Part shown: positions 34,076-43,539 of the stretch, piece after piece
Position numbering within the stretch: position 1 is the first letter of the stretch
How the letters are laid out: every line of letters begins with the position of its first letter
Assembly (NCBI RefSeq): GCF_937960835.1
Contig: NZ_CALGPC010000013.1
Coordinates: 124,001 to 188,000, forward strand
Direction: 5' to 3'
DNA length: 64,000 nucleotides
Origin: an uncultured Ferrovibrio sp.
GTDB lineage: Bacteria; Pseudomonadota; Alphaproteobacteria; Ferrovibrionales; Ferrovibrionaceae
The notes under the pieces: model-generated
Seen by the model: the letters and a program-made list of their open reading frames with translations, nothing else
The model's database searches: none
Told to the model about the DNA's origin: nothing
Made by a program: the position numbers and the translations under genes

Positions 34076-35623
34076 GTGCTGACCGACTTGCGCCACCTCC
34101 TTCGTCTTTTTGCCATCGGCCGCTGCTTCGCACGGCACGATGCGCTGTTCGTTTTGCGCGACGCGCCGCTGGGGGGGTTGGGCCGCAGTGCCGTAGGCCT
34201 GTTCCAATTGCTGTTCGGCCGACGGCGCCGCGACCTGCGCGAAGGCGAACGGCTGGCCAATGCCTTAAGCGACCTGGGGCCCAGTTTCATCAAGCTTGGC
34301 CAGGTGCTGTCGGTGCGGCCTGATCTCGTCGGCGCTGCATTGGCCGATGACCTGGGGCGGCTGCGCGATCGCTTGCCGCCTTTCCCGTGGACCGCGGCCA
34401 AGGCCAGCATCGAAGCCGAGCTGGGCAAGCCTTTGGATGCTCTATTCAGCGGATTTGAACCCGAGCCTGTGGCGGCGGCCAGCATCGCCCAGGTGCATTT
34501 CGCCGAAACGACTGAAGGCAAGCCGGTCGCGATCAAAGTGCTGCGTCCTGATGTGGAAGCAGCCTTCCGACGCGATCTTGCTCTTTTCGCCTGGCTGGCC
34601 GATGCCGCCGAGCGCCATATCGCAGGCATGGACCGCCTGCGGCCGCGCGACGTGGTGGCCACTTTACGGGAATGGGTGGCGATCGAGCTGGATCTGCAGC
34701 TGGAGGCTGCGGCAGCATCGGAACTGCGCGACAATTTCCGCGACGATCCCGATGTCGTAATTCCGGCGGTGGATTGGCAACGCACCGGCCGGCGCGTTCT
34801 GACAGTTGAGCGCATTGCTGGCATACCGATTGAGGATCGGGCCGCACTTTTAGAGGCCGGCATCGACCTTTCTGCGCTGGCCGCGCGGGTGATCCGCATC
34901 TTCCTCAAGCAGGCGCTGCGGGACGGCTATTTCCATGCCGACATGCATCACGGCAACATTTTCGTCGCTACGGACGGCCGCATCGAACTGGTGGATTTCG
35001 GCATCATGGGACGGCTCGACCTGCCGACCCGATGCTTCATGGCCGAGATGCTCGGCGCATTCCTGTCCGGCAACTGGCGACGGGCGGCAGAAGTGCATTT
35101 CGAGGCCGGCTATGTACCGGCGGACCGGTCGGTGGAGGCTTTTGCCCAGGCCTGCCGGTCGATCGGCGAACCGATCCTGGATCGCCCCGTGACCGAGATT
35201 TCGATCGGCCGCCTGCTCGCCCAGCTGTTTCAGATCACCGATACCTTCGGCATGCGCACGCAGCCGCATTTGCTGTTGCTGCAAAAGACCATGGTGACGG
35301 TGGAGGGCGTGGCGCGCAGCCTCGATCCGAACATCAATTTCTGGGAAGCGGCACGGCCTGTCGTCGAGGACTGGGCCCGGGAGAATATGGGGCCGGAAGC
35401 GCGGCTGCGCGAGGTTGCGGGCAATGTCGCGGAGGTCGCGCGAAGGCTCCCCGCCATCGCGCGCGGCCTGGAGGCACTGGCCAGTACCGTGCAGGCCGAT
35501 GGCCTGCGCTTGAGCGACAGCAGCCTGGCGGCTTTGGCCGATGCGCAACGCCGCGCGAGGCGGCCTCTGCTGTGGGCCTTATGGGCCATCGCGGCATTGC
35601 TGGGCTTGTCGCTGTTTTTGTAG
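34076..35623 (+). CDS. ubiB: Ubiquinone biosynthesis kinase-like protein UbiB
   Basis: 515 residues from the GTG at 34076 (VLTDLRHLLRLF). Longer in-frame ATG options lie inside ubiE, and the closer ATGs at 34053 and 34056 are out of frame. ABC1/ADCK domain: DLGPSFIKLGQVLSVRPDLV (KxGQ motif), VAAASIAQVHFA (Ala-rich loop replacing the P-loop), VAIKVLRPDV (Lys), GYFHADMHHGNIFV and VDFGIMGRL (DFG). A hydrophobic C-terminal pair of helices (LLWALWAIAALLGLSLFL) anchors it in the membrane. It supports ubiquinone synthesis by ATPase activity. Twenty bases after ubiE. Confidence 0.95.
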   Translation: MLTDLRHLLRLFAIGRCFARHDALFVLRDAPLGGLGRSAVGLFQLLFGRRRRDLREGERLANALSDLGPSFIKLGQVLSVRPDLVGAALADDLGRLRDRLPPFPWTAAKASIEAELGKPLDALFSGFEPEPVAAASIAQVHFAETTEGKPVAIKVLRPDVEAAFRRDLALFAWLADAAERHIAGMDRLRPRDVVATLREWVAIELDLQLEAAAASELRDNFRDDPDVVIPAVDWQRTGRRVLTVERIAGIPIEDRAALLEAGIDLSALAARVIRIFLKQALRDGYFHADMHHGNIFVATDGRIELVDFGIMGRLDLPTRCFMAEMLGAFLSGNWRRAAEVHFEAGYVPADRSVEAFAQACRSIGEPILDRPVTEISIGRLLAQLFQITDTFGMRTQPHLLLLQKTMVTVEGVARSLDPNINFWEAARPVVEDWARENMGPEARLREVAGNVAEVARRLPAIARGLEALASTVQADGLRLSDSSLAALADAQRRARRPLLWALWAIAALLGLSLFL

Positions 35624-35651
35624 CGCCGCCCTCCTGAGCAACTTCGTCAGG

Positions 35652-35690
35652 CACAAAAGAAAAGGGGCCGGTTTCCCGGCCCCTTCCTGT
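35652..35690. terminator. Terminator between ubiB and the first porin
   Basis: 10-base-pair stem (AAGGGGCCGG / CCGGCCCCTT, 35662-35685), loop TTTC. The minus direction continues with TTTTCTTTTGTG. It serves the porin gene mainly and resembles the terminator after the second porin. Confidence 0.85.
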
Positions 35691-35710
35691 ATTCCAGTGA
35701 TCTGCCAGGA

Positions 35711-36934
35711 TTAGAAATCGAGGCGGATACCAGCAACGCCGAACACGGCATCGGCTTCGTCAGCCGCAGCCGAGGCGTGATCTTCATATTCGTAGTAGCC
35801 GACACCGGCGAAGGTCAGCACGCCGCGGGCGAGCTGATAGGTCACACCAGCGGAGTACCAGGTGAACTTGTCTTCGCCGCCGACGACGGCGCCGTTGACA
35901 TTACCCTGGTCAGCCTTCGTGAGAGCGTAATCAACACCGATACCGACCGACCCCGGCGCCACGCCGTTGGTCAGATAACGAATGCCCGCGGTGTAGACGT
36001 TGCGATCATCGCTGCCAAAGGAGCCCGTTTCTTCGAACTTGTAGGCGCCGCCGATCTGCACGGACGAGCCGTCACCCACGTTGTAGGTGAGCGTGGTGCC
36101 GAAGGCAAAACCTTCGATACCGCTTTGCCCCCGAATCTGCGCCGCATTACCCTCGGTCGGGATGACGTTTGCTTCGATATCGGCATTCATGTACGCGCCA
36201 AAGAGGGCCACATCGACCGGACCAAACGACTCGATGTAGTTGGCCGCCACGGTGTAGACCTTGGAATACTGACCTGGGTTGTTGGTCGCACCGAAACCGC
36301 CGCCGCAGCCGTTGCTGCCCGAGAAGTCCTCGCAGCCATCCGGCGTGTACGAGAAGCCGAGCTGCAGGCCCTTGCCCGCCTTCGAGCCGAAGTAGCGGTT
36401 CGACGACGTGTAGAGGTTGATGCCCTCGCGGTCATCGATGCCGCTGAACTTGGTCAGGGTGTTGCCGGTGCGGGCGCCAGTGGGGGCGTTGGTCACCGCG
36501 AGCGAGCCAACCGGATCGATGGTGCCATAACCCGGAATGGCGGTCGGCGCACCATAGACCATCTTCGACGAAGCGCGGTCGGCTGAACCGATCTCGACAC
36601 GGCCGACATCGCTGCGCTCGATGAACATGTAACGCTCATCGATCTGGTCGGCATCGGTCGCCGCTTCCAGCTCGACGCGGCCGCCGATGACGGTGCCGTC
36701 GTTCAGGACGCCGCGGATGTTGAAGTAGATTTCAGCATCCTGGCTCAGAGCGGTCGAATGCCGGTTCGGCTGGCCGGCGACGTTGTCGCGGTCCTGATAC
36801 TTGAAAACCTCGGTGAAGTAGCCGCCGACCGAAACGCTCAGCGGCTGGGCCTTGGTCTGGGCGCTGGCAATGTCGGCCACAAACAGGCCGGCAGCCGCAA
36901 CCAAGGCGGTCTGCAGGAGAAGGGTCTTCTTCAT
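35711..36934 (-). CDS. Outer-membrane porin (first of a tandem pair)
   Basis: 407 residues from the ATG at 36934 with a signal peptide (MKKTLLLQTALVAAAGLFVA, cleavage after ASA). Alternating beta pattern and a C-terminal RLDF ending in Phe, as required for BAM recognition. Repeated aromatic-girdle patterns and YMFIERSDVGRVEIGSADR (constriction-loop region) match the Gram-negative porin family (Porin_4). Two cysteines in TPDGCEDFSGSNGCGGG may form a loop disulfide. Paralogue of the gene at 37244-38446. Ion or substrate selectivity unknown. Confidence 0.9.
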   Translation of the reverse strand: MKKTLLLQTALVAAAGLFVADIASAQTKAQPLSVSVGGYFTEVFKYQDRDNVAGQPNRHSTALSQDAEIYFNIRGVLNDGTVIGGRVELEAATDADQIDERYMFIERSDVGRVEIGSADRASSKMVYGAPTAIPGYGTIDPVGSLAVTNAPTGARTGNTLTKFSGIDDREGINLYTSSNRYFGSKAGKGLQLGFSYTPDGCEDFSGSNGCGGGFGATNNPGQYSKVYTVAANYIESFGPVDVALFGAYMNADIEANVIPTEGNAAQIRGQSGIEGFAFGTTLTYNVGDGSSVQIGGAYKFEETGSFGSDDRNVYTAGIRYLTNGVAPGSVGIGVDYALTKADQGNVNGAVVGGEDKFTWYSAGVTYQLARGVLTFAGVGYYEYEDHASAAADEADAVFGVAGIRLDF

Positions 36935-37243
36935 CTCTTGGGTCCTTCCGTTAAGTGACGTGTCAGCGTCGATGGACAACCCGGGTGCATCGCCCGGACG
37001 CACGATAAACGCTGCGGAAAGACAAGTCAGCGGCAGACCGACGACAACCGCATGACAAAGCGTGATGGCCGACACAGTCGCGAAAACGCAACGTCAAGCG
37101 TTGCAAGAATGCAACAGATCATCGGGTGAGCTAATCGCGCTAAGCGGCCGTCACGCCCACCAGCTAATCGCGTCAAAAGAGCCGCGCAAAAGAAAAGGGG
37201 CAGGTCACCCTGCCCCTTTCCCCTAACCGATCGACAGATCGGA
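36935..37243. other. 309-base spacer between the two porin genes
   Basis: Holds the terminator of the upstream porin (37187-37219), a hairpin GCAACG-TCAAG-CGTTGC at 37088-37104, and AGCTAATCGCG twice (37129-37139, 37162-37172). The promoter of the first porin must lie here; no convincing -35/-10 pair seen. Confidence 0.6.
37187..37219 (-). terminator. Terminator of the second porin
   Basis: 11-base-pair stem (AAAGGGGCAGG / CCTGCCCCTTT, 37194-37219) with a TCAC loop, then TTTTCTTTTGCGC in the minus direction. The sequence leading in (CAAAAGAAAAGGGGC) is shared with the terminator at 35652-35690. Confidence 0.88.
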
Positions 37244-38446
37244 TTAGAACGTCAGACCGATACCGACAACGCCGAAGGTCTGCTTGATGTCGTTCGCCGA
37301 GCCCGGAACATCCAGATCGGAAACACCGACACCAGCGAAGGACAGCACGCCAGTGGCGAGCTGATAGGTCAGGCCGAGCTGATAGTAATCAAGCTCGTTC
37401 TTGCCGGCGCCGAGGGTCCGCGTATCTTCGCGGTTGTAGTATTCCACACCGATACCCACCGAACCCGGAGCGGCGCCATTGGTCAGGTAACGGAGACCCA
37501 CCGAATAAGCCTCGCGGTCTTTGATGACGCCGAGGCCCTCACCCGTAGCATCACGACCCACGTCTTCATTCGAATAACCGCCACCGAACTGAATCGCCGA
37601 GCCGTCGCCAACGTTATAGGCGAACTGCGCGCCAACCTGCCAGCCGTCCTGGCGACGATCGGTCACACCTGCACCGAGCGTACCTTCCAGGTGGACGGTG
37701 TTCCACGAACCATACAGAGCCACGTCAACCGGGCCCAAGGTCTCGAGGTAGTTGGCTGCGACCGAGTACTGCTTGGACAGCTGACCGTTATTAGCCGTAC
37801 CACCGAAGCCCGGACCGCAACCCGGATTATTACCCGAAGCGGACGAGAAATCCTGGCAACCATCCGGCGTGTACGAGAAGCCAAGCTGCAGACCCTTGCC
37901 AACCTTCGAGCCGAAGTAGCGGTTCGAGGCGGTGTAGATGTTCAGGCCTTCGGTGTCGTGGTTGTTATTCGCAAACCACATCAGCGGCGTGCCGCCATTG
38001 CCCTGGGCCGAGCTATATTCCGAATGCACCGTGGTGCTGTGGCCCGGCAGAACGGTCGGGGCGAAATACAGCATCTTGCCATGGACGCGGTCGGTCGAGC
38101 CGATTTCGATACGGCCAATATCGGCGCGCTCGATGAACATGTAGCGTTCGTCGATCTGGTCGCCATAGGTCGCGGCTTCGAGCTGGATCTGACCGCCGAT
38201 CACGGTGCCATCATCCAGCACGCCACGGATGTTGAAATACACCTCAGCGTCGCTGGCCGTGCCAACAGAATGCTGATTCGGCTGGCCCGCAGGAATGTCC
38301 TTGTCCTGGAACTTGACGAACTGGGTCCAGAAGCCACCCAGGGTGATGGCCAGCGGCTGAGCCTTGGTCTGGGCGTTCGCGACATCGGCCAGCATCATGC
38401 CGGCAGCCGCCACGAGCGCGGTTTGCAGAAGCAGCGTCTTCTTCAT
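37244..38446 (-). CDS. Outer-membrane porin (second of a tandem pair)
   Basis: 400 residues from the ATG at 38446 (ribosome site AGAGGAAAA). Signal peptide MKKTLLLQTALVAAAGMMLA nearly identical to the neighbour's. Same architecture: DERYMFIERADIGRIEIGST, SNRYFGSKVGKGLQLGFSYT, LRYLTNGAAPGSVGIGVEYY, and a GIGLTF end with the terminal Phe. The surface-exposed stretches differ most from the paralogue, while the strands and ends are conserved. Likely arisen by tandem duplication, now different in pore loops. Regulation may differ, since each has its own spacer and terminator. Confidence 0.9.
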   Translation of the reverse strand: MKKTLLLQTALVAAAGMMLADVANAQTKAQPLAITLGGFWTQFVKFQDKDIPAGQPNQHSVGTASDAEVYFNIRGVLDDGTVIGGQIQLEAATYGDQIDERYMFIERADIGRIEIGSTDRVHGKMLYFAPTVLPGHSTTVHSEYSSAQGNGGTPLMWFANNNHDTEGLNIYTASNRYFGSKVGKGLQLGFSYTPDGCQDFSSASGNNPGCGPGFGGTANNGQLSKQYSVAANYLETLGPVDVALYGSWNTVHLEGTLGAGVTDRRQDGWQVGAQFAYNVGDGSAIQFGGGYSNEDVGRDATGEGLGVIKDREAYSVGLRYLTNGAAPGSVGIGVEYYNREDTRTLGAGKNELDYYQLGLTYQLATGVLSFAGVGVSDLDVPGSANDIKQTFGVVGIGLTF

Positions 38447-38746
38447 TTTTCCTCTTTCCTCTCCCACCGGGATTTGGGTTGCAGTGCTTGCGTCCAAGCA
38501 GAGAATCACAAGCAATGAACAATCAGCCGCATGGACTGAATGATCGTCAGGGATGAAGCCACCGCGACCCCGCAAGTGTCAATAAAAGCAGCATTTTCCC
38601 CGATGCTTTTGCGGCCGGTGTTGCAAACGGGCCACACACTAACCGCCGCCAAGCCATTCACGCATATAAAATCAATGGGATAGGGCGAGAACGCCGCCCC
38701 TCTCCCCGGTTGCCGGAGGCGGGTACCGATCCGGCGCCATCGAGCG
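38447..38746. other. 300-base spacer upstream of the second porin
   Basis: Contains the porin ribosome site and presumably its promoter, plus the 3' flank of the methyltransferase gene. AT-rich patches at 38640-38680. No gene, repeat or clear terminator recognised. Confidence 0.55.
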
Positions 38747-39637
38747 TTATTCGATTCGAATCAGCCGATAGGCCCGGCCGGGTTCCGGCTGATCCTGCTC
38801 CGCCCGCAGCACATCGTCATGGGTCGCGGCCACCTCAAAGCCAGCCTTTGCCGCGACCTGCCGGATATACGCATCCGTCTGGCGGAACCGGCCGGTTTGC
38901 CGCAGCTCCACCGGCTGCTCCCCGCTGCCAAGCTCAATCGTGCAAAGGATCTCACCGCCCTTATTAAGAGATTGACATGAAAGAGAAAATATCTCTTCCA
39001 ACTGCCCGATATAGATAAAGACGTCAGTGGAAAGGATAGCGTCGTATCGCACTGGCGGCCGGCGCAAAAAGGCATGGGCTTCGGCTTGGTAAAGATGGTC
39101 ATAGCCACCCCGGCGGGCCGCCTGGCGCAGCATGCGCGGGGCCAGATCCACGCCGTCCAGCCGGCTGGCATAGGGACGGAAGAGCGGCGCATTAAGCCCG
39201 GTGCCACACCCCAGGTCTAAAATTACCCGGCTTTTATTCTTCTCCCAGACTGATTCGACCAGATGGGCAATCATCTGGGGCCCGCGATAGCCCAGCGCCG
39301 CCAGATGGGCATCGAAGGTTTCCGCATGCCCGTCGAAAACCCAAAGGACATAATCATCCGGTGCCCGGTCCGGGACCCTGTCCCCGGCCAGCATGTCGAC
39401 CATATGTCGGATCGCACCCGACTGCGGCAGCAAGGCCGATGCCCTTCGGAAGGCATCCAGCGCCTTGGCCTTCTCTTTGCGCTCAAGATGGCATTGCCCC
39501 AGCCCGAGCCAAGCCGAAGCATGCTCGCCTCGTTTTAAAATTTCGCGATATAGCGCCATCGCCTGTTCGGGGCGTCCCGCCGTCTGGGCGGCCCAGGCCT
39601 GCTGGAACAGAATATCGGTGGAAAGCGGTGCGCTCAT
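38747..39637 (-). CDS. TPR-containing class I SAM methyltransferase
   Basis: 296 residues. The N-terminal ~75 residues form two TPR units (QAGRPEQAMALYREIL-type; HASAWLGLGQCHLERKEKAK). Then a methyltransferase fold: VILDLGCGTGLNAPLFRPYA (motif I ~140), LDGVDLAPRMLRQA and SLNKGGEILCTIEL. This is the Methyltransf_11/12 type found in putative small-molecule or protein methylases. Substrate unknown. The AT-rich Leu/Ser codons at 38960-39000 are slightly atypical. A separate TPR-methyltransferase of another class lies at 16118-17887. Confidence 0.85.
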   Translation of the reverse strand: MSAPLSTDILFQQAWAAQTAGRPEQAMALYREILKRGEHASAWLGLGQCHLERKEKAKALDAFRRASALLPQSGAIRHMVDMLAGDRVPDRAPDDYVLWVFDGHAETFDAHLAALGYRGPQMIAHLVESVWEKNKSRVILDLGCGTGLNAPLFRPYASRLDGVDLAPRMLRQAARRGGYDHLYQAEAHAFLRRPPVRYDAILSTDVFIYIGQLEEIFSLSCQSLNKGGEILCTIELGSGEQPVELRQTGRFRQTDAYIRQVAAKAGFEVAATHDDVLRAEQDQPEPGRAYRLIRIE

Positions 39638-39757
39638 GGGGGCGGCTTACGGTGTTTCGCGGGTGCTGGCAATCCCCGGCCCTAGCCCCGGAGATTGGCC
39701 TCGCAGTATAAACTATGCTATCCACCGCCCATTCTGCGTCTCAGGAGGATAGCCGTC

Positions 39758-40351
39758 ATGGCTGCTCTGCGTCCCGTTTCGTCTCGGACCGGTCCGTCCA
39801 TCAGTTTGCGTGCCCGCTGGACCGCGCTGATCGGGGCCGCCCTTCTGCTTCCGCTGGGGGCTTGCACCGCACCGGGCGACGGCGAAACCCAGACCTATTT
39901 TCCGGAGAAGAATCAATACGGTACCTACGATCCGGCCCCGTCAGGCCAGCGTCAGACCGTGTTCGGCGATGGTGGCCTCAACCTGTTCGGGGGCAGCAAG
40001 AAGCCCGAGGATCAGGGCGGCAGCGGCATCGGCGTGAACAGCTATCTGTGGCGGGCCACGCTGGATACCCTGTCTTTCATGCCGCTGGCCTCGGCTGATC
40101 CCTTCGGCGGCGTCATCATCACCGACTGGTACGCGCCGCCGCAGACGCCCGACGAGCGCTTCAAGGTGACCGTCTATATTCTGGATCGTGCCCTGCGGGC
40201 TGACGGCCTGCGGGTCAGCGTCTTCCGTCAGATGCGCCAAGGCGACACCTGGGTGGATCAGGCCGCAGCGCCAAGCACGGCGACGAACATGGAAAACGCC
40301 ATCCTTCAGCGCGCCCGGGAATTCCGCATGGAGGCTGAAGCCCGGCGCTGA
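39758..40351 (+). CDS. DUF3576 lipoprotein
   Basis: 197 residues from the ATG at 39758, which has an excellent AGGAGG ribosome site. Longer in-frame starts are rejected. The signal sequence ends in a lipobox (LLPLGACTAPG, Cys ~35). The mature domain contains GVNSYLWRATLDTLSFMPLA and SADPFGGVIITDWYAPP, typical of DUF3576, an alphaproteobacterial lipoprotein almost always next to leuS-lptE. Role in the envelope unknown. Followed 49 bases later by leuS. Confidence 0.88.
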   Translation: MAALRPVSSRTGPSISLRARWTALIGAALLLPLGACTAPGDGETQTYFPEKNQYGTYDPAPSGQRQTVFGDGGLNLFGGSKKPEDQGGSGIGVNSYLWRATLDTLSFMPLASADPFGGVIITDWYAPPQTPDERFKVTVYILDRALRADGLRVSVFRQMRQGDTWVDQAAAPSTATNMENAILQRAREFRMEAEARR

Positions 40352-40400
40352 CCCATCGGCATTCCGCCCGGTGGTATTCACTTAAGAATTGGATAAGTCG

Positions 40401-42968
40401 ATGTCCCGCTATAACGCCAAAGCGGTCGAAGCGAAATGGCAGAAGATCTGGGATGAGCGGCAGGCCTTCCGCGCCTCCACCGATCCCAGCCGCCCGAAAT
40501 ACTACGTCCTGGAGATGTTTCCCTATCCGTCGGGACGCATCCATATGGGCCATGTGCGCAACTACACGCTGGGCGACGTCGTTGCGCGCTACAAGCGCGC
40601 CCGCGGCTTCAACGTGCTGCATCCGATGGGCTGGGATGCCTTCGGCCTGCCGGCGGAAAATGCCGCTCAGGAGAAGAAGGTTCATCCAGCCGCCTGGACC
40701 TACGACAATATCGCCAACATGCGCGCCGAATTGCAGCGCATGGGCCTGTCGCTGGACTGGAGCCGCGAATTCGCCACCTGCCACCCTGGCTATTACAAGT
40801 ATCAGCAGAAGCTGTTCCTGGATCTGCTCAAAGCGGGTCTGGCCTATCGCAAGGAAAGCTTCGTCAACTGGGACCCCGTCGATCAGACGGTGCTTGCCAA
40901 TGAGCAGGTGATCGACGGCCGCGGCTGGCGCTCGGGCGCTTTGGTGGAGCGGCGCAAGCTGTCGCAATGGTTCTTCAAGATCACGGCTTATGCCGACGAT
41001 CTGCTGCAGGCCCTGGGCGATCTCGACCGCTGGCCCGAGCGCGTGCGGCTGATGCAGCAGAACTGGATCGGCAAATCCGAAGGCGCGCGTTTCTCCTTCG
41101 CGCTGAAGGACCGCCAGGACAAGATCGAGGTCTATTCGACTCGCCCCGACACGTTGTTCGGCGCGAGTTTCGTCGCGATCGCCGCGGATCATCCTCTGGC
41201 TGCCGAACTGGCCAAACAGGACGAAAAACTTGCCGCCTTCATCGAGGAATGCCGCAAGACCGGCACTGCCGAGGCCGAATTGGAGAAGGCTGAGAAGAAG
41301 GGCTATCTCACGCCCATCCAGGCGCTGCATCCTTTCGATGCCAACTGGACTTTGCCGGTTTACGTCGCGAATTTCGTCCTGATGGAATACGGCACCGGCG
41401 CCATTTTCGGCTGCCCGGCTCATGATCAGCGCGACCTGGATTTCGCCCGCAAATACGGCCTGCCGGTCAAAGCTGTCGTCGCTCCCAAGGGCCAGGGTAC
41501 GGTTGAAATCGCAAATGAGGCCTATCTGGAAACCGAGAACACGGTCGCCATCAATTCCGAATTCCTGAACGGTCTCGATGTCGCCGCGGCAAAGCGTGCT
41601 GCGATTGCCAAGCTGGAAGAGCTCGGCGTCGGAAAAGGCACCACCACCTATCGCCTGCGTGACTGGGGCGTTTCGCGGCAGCGCTATTGGGGCTGCCCGA
41701 TCCCGGTGATCCACTGCGATGCCTGCGGCGTGGTGCCGGTGCCGGAATCCGATCTGCCGGTGCTGCTGCCCGACGACGTCACCTTCGACAAGCCCGGCAA
41801 TCCGCTGGACCATCACCCGACCTGGAAGCATGTCAGCTGCCCAAGCTGCGGCAAGCCGGCGCGGCGTGAAACCGATACCTGCGATACCTTCGTCGACTCC
41901 TCCTGGTATTTCGCGCGCTTCTGCAGCCCGCGGGCCGATGCGCCGATGGAAAAGGCCGATGTCGATTACTGGCTGCCGGTGGATCAGTATATCGGCGGCA
42001 TCGAGCATGCCATCTTGCACCTGCTCTATTCGCGCTTCTTCACCCGCGCACTGCGTGATACCGGGCACCTGTCCTTGAAGAGCGGCGAGCCTTTTGCGGG
42101 TCTGTTCACCCAGGGCATGGTCTGCCACGAAACCTATCGCGATGCTTCCGGCGCTTGGCTGTTCCCTGCCGACGTCAAGAAGGACGGCAATCAGGTGGTG
42201 CATGTGCGCACCGGTGAGCCGGTGACGGTTGGACGCGTCGAAAAGATGTCGAAGTCCAAGAAGAACGTCATCGATCCTGGACTGATCATCGACACCTACG
42301 GCGCCGATACTGCGCGCTGGTTCATGCTGTCGGACAGCCCGCCGGATCGTGACCTCGAATGGACCGAATCCGGCGTCGAAGGCGCCTGGCGCTTCACGCA
42401 GCGCCTGTGGCGTCTGGTCTCTGAGCCGCGCGGGCCGATCGCACCCAAAGGCGCCGCAGCCCCGGCGGAATGGCCGGAAGCCGCGCAGCAGCTGCGCCGC
42501 GCTCTGCACAAGACCATCACCGCCCTGACCGGCGATCTGGAGCAATTCCATTTCAACAAGGCGGTAGCCCGCATCCACGAATTCGCCAACCTGCTCGAGG
42601 CAACCAAAGGCGACGATGCCGCAACCGCCTGGGCGCGGCGCGAAGCTTTGGAGACGCTGGCCAAGCTCATTGGCCCGATGGTGCCGCATCTGGCCGAGGA
42701 GATCTGGCAGGCTCTGGGTCACGAGGGATTGCTGCTTGACCAGCCCTGGCCGGTTGCCGATGAAGCGCTGGCGCGAGACGAAACCGTGAGGATCGCCGTG
42801 CAGGTGTCGGGCAAGCTGCGCGCGACCATCGAAGTGGCGCGCGACATGGCCCAGAGTGAGCTGGAGAAGCTGGCCCTGGCCAACGACAACGTGAAGCGGG
42901 CTATCGACGGCAAGCCGGTGCGCAAAGTCATCGTCGTGCCGAACCGGATCGTCAATGTCGTGGTTTAG
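40401..42968 (+). CDS. leuS: Leucyl-tRNA synthetase
   Basis: 855 residues from the ATG at 40401 (MSRYNAKAVEAKWQKIWDER); a TTG 12 bases earlier is less likely. HIGH motif variant in MFPYPSGRIHMGHVRNYTLG, editing domain with STRPDTLFGASFVAIAADH (CP1), and KMSKS as EKMSKSKKNVIDP. The LeuS-specific zinc-type inserts CDACG and CPSCG are present. Full length. Its end overlaps lptE by 14 bases. Confidence 0.98.
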   Translation: MSRYNAKAVEAKWQKIWDERQAFRASTDPSRPKYYVLEMFPYPSGRIHMGHVRNYTLGDVVARYKRARGFNVLHPMGWDAFGLPAENAAQEKKVHPAAWTYDNIANMRAELQRMGLSLDWSREFATCHPGYYKYQQKLFLDLLKAGLAYRKESFVNWDPVDQTVLANEQVIDGRGWRSGALVERRKLSQWFFKITAYADDLLQALGDLDRWPERVRLMQQNWIGKSEGARFSFALKDRQDKIEVYSTRPDTLFGASFVAIAADHPLAAELAKQDEKLAAFIEECRKTGTAEAELEKAEKKGYLTPIQALHPFDANWTLPVYVANFVLMEYGTGAIFGCPAHDQRDLDFARKYGLPVKAVVAPKGQGTVEIANEAYLETENTVAINSEFLNGLDVAAAKRAAIAKLEELGVGKGTTTYRLRDWGVSRQRYWGCPIPVIHCDACGVVPVPESDLPVLLPDDVTFDKPGNPLDHHPTWKHVSCPSCGKPARRETDTCDTFVDSSWYFARFCSPRADAPMEKADVDYWLPVDQYIGGIEHAILHLLYSRFFTRALRDTGHLSLKSGEPFAGLFTQGMVCHETYRDASGAWLFPADVKKDGNQVVHVRTGEPVTVGRVEKMSKSKKNVIDPGLIIDTYGADTARWFMLSDSPPDRDLEWTESGVEGAWRFTQRLWRLVSEPRGPIAPKGAAAPAEWPEAAQQLRRALHKTITALTGDLEQFHFNKAVARIHEFANLLEATKGDDAATAWARREALETLAKLIGPMVPHLAEEIWQALGHEGLLLDQPWPVADEALARDETVRIAVQVSGKLRATIEVARDMAQSELEKLALANDNVKRAIDGKPVRKVIVVPNRIVNVVV

Positions 42969-43539
42969 CTGCAAAGCTGCAGCGATCTGCCTGATCGTCG
43001 CCCTGGCGAACGGACTGGCAGGCTGCGGCTTCAAGCCGCTATACGGAAGCAAGGGCGGCAGCGCATCTGTGGTGCCGGAATTTTCTCATATCTCCATTGC
43101 TCAGCCCGAGGACCGGTCCGAACAGGTGCTGCGCAACACCTTGCTCGATCTGATCACCCCGCGCGGCGCACCAGAGCGACCGCGCTATCTGCTGGAATAC
43201 CGGCTGCATGAAACGCTTGGCTCCGTCTTCGTTACCCGTTCGGAGGAAATCACGCGCAGCAACCTGCAGCTTACAACCCATTTCTATCTGCGCGACTACG
43301 AGAACGGCCAAGTCGTTTCGTCCGGCTACATAAACAGCCAGGCTTCGTATAATCAGACGCTCAACGACTACGCCAACCTGGTTGCCGAGAAGAACGCGCG
43401 CGAGAGGGCATTGCGCGACACGGCTGAGCAGATTCGCATTCGGCTGGCCAATTACTTCGACGGCTGGCGGCAACAGCAGAATGCCCGGACGCCGCCGCGA
43501 CAGCCGCAGCCGATGCAGCCCCATCCCTTGCTGCAATGA
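42955..43539 (+). CDS. lptE: LPS-assembly lipoprotein LptE
   Basis: 194 residues. Lipoprotein signal with ALANGLAGCGFKPLYG, where GFKPLYG is the hallmark just after the lipidated Cys (~24). The rest fits the alphaproteobacterial LptE: LLEYRLHETLGSVFVTRSEE and YENGQVVSSGYINSQASYNQ. It plugs LptD in the outer membrane for LPS insertion. The gene overlaps leuS by 14 bases and holA by 4 (ATGA), the standard leuS-lptE-holA arrangement. The C-terminal Gln/Pro-rich tail is variable. Confidence 0.92.
   Translation: MSWFSCKAAAICLIVALANGLAGCGFKPLYGSKGGSASVVPEFSHISIAQPEDRSEQVLRNTLLDLITPRGAPERPRYLLEYRLHETLGSVFVTRSEEITRSNLQLTTHFYLRDYENGQVVSSGYINSQASYNQTLNDYANLVAEKNARERALRDTAEQIRIRLANYFDGWRQQQNARTPPRQPQPMQPHPLLQ

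Noticed and set aside
40215..43052. 945-codon open frame on the minus strand opposite leuS
   Set aside because: It is the complement of a conserved tRNA synthetase and shows no domain. Stop codons are rare on the antisense of GC-rich genes.
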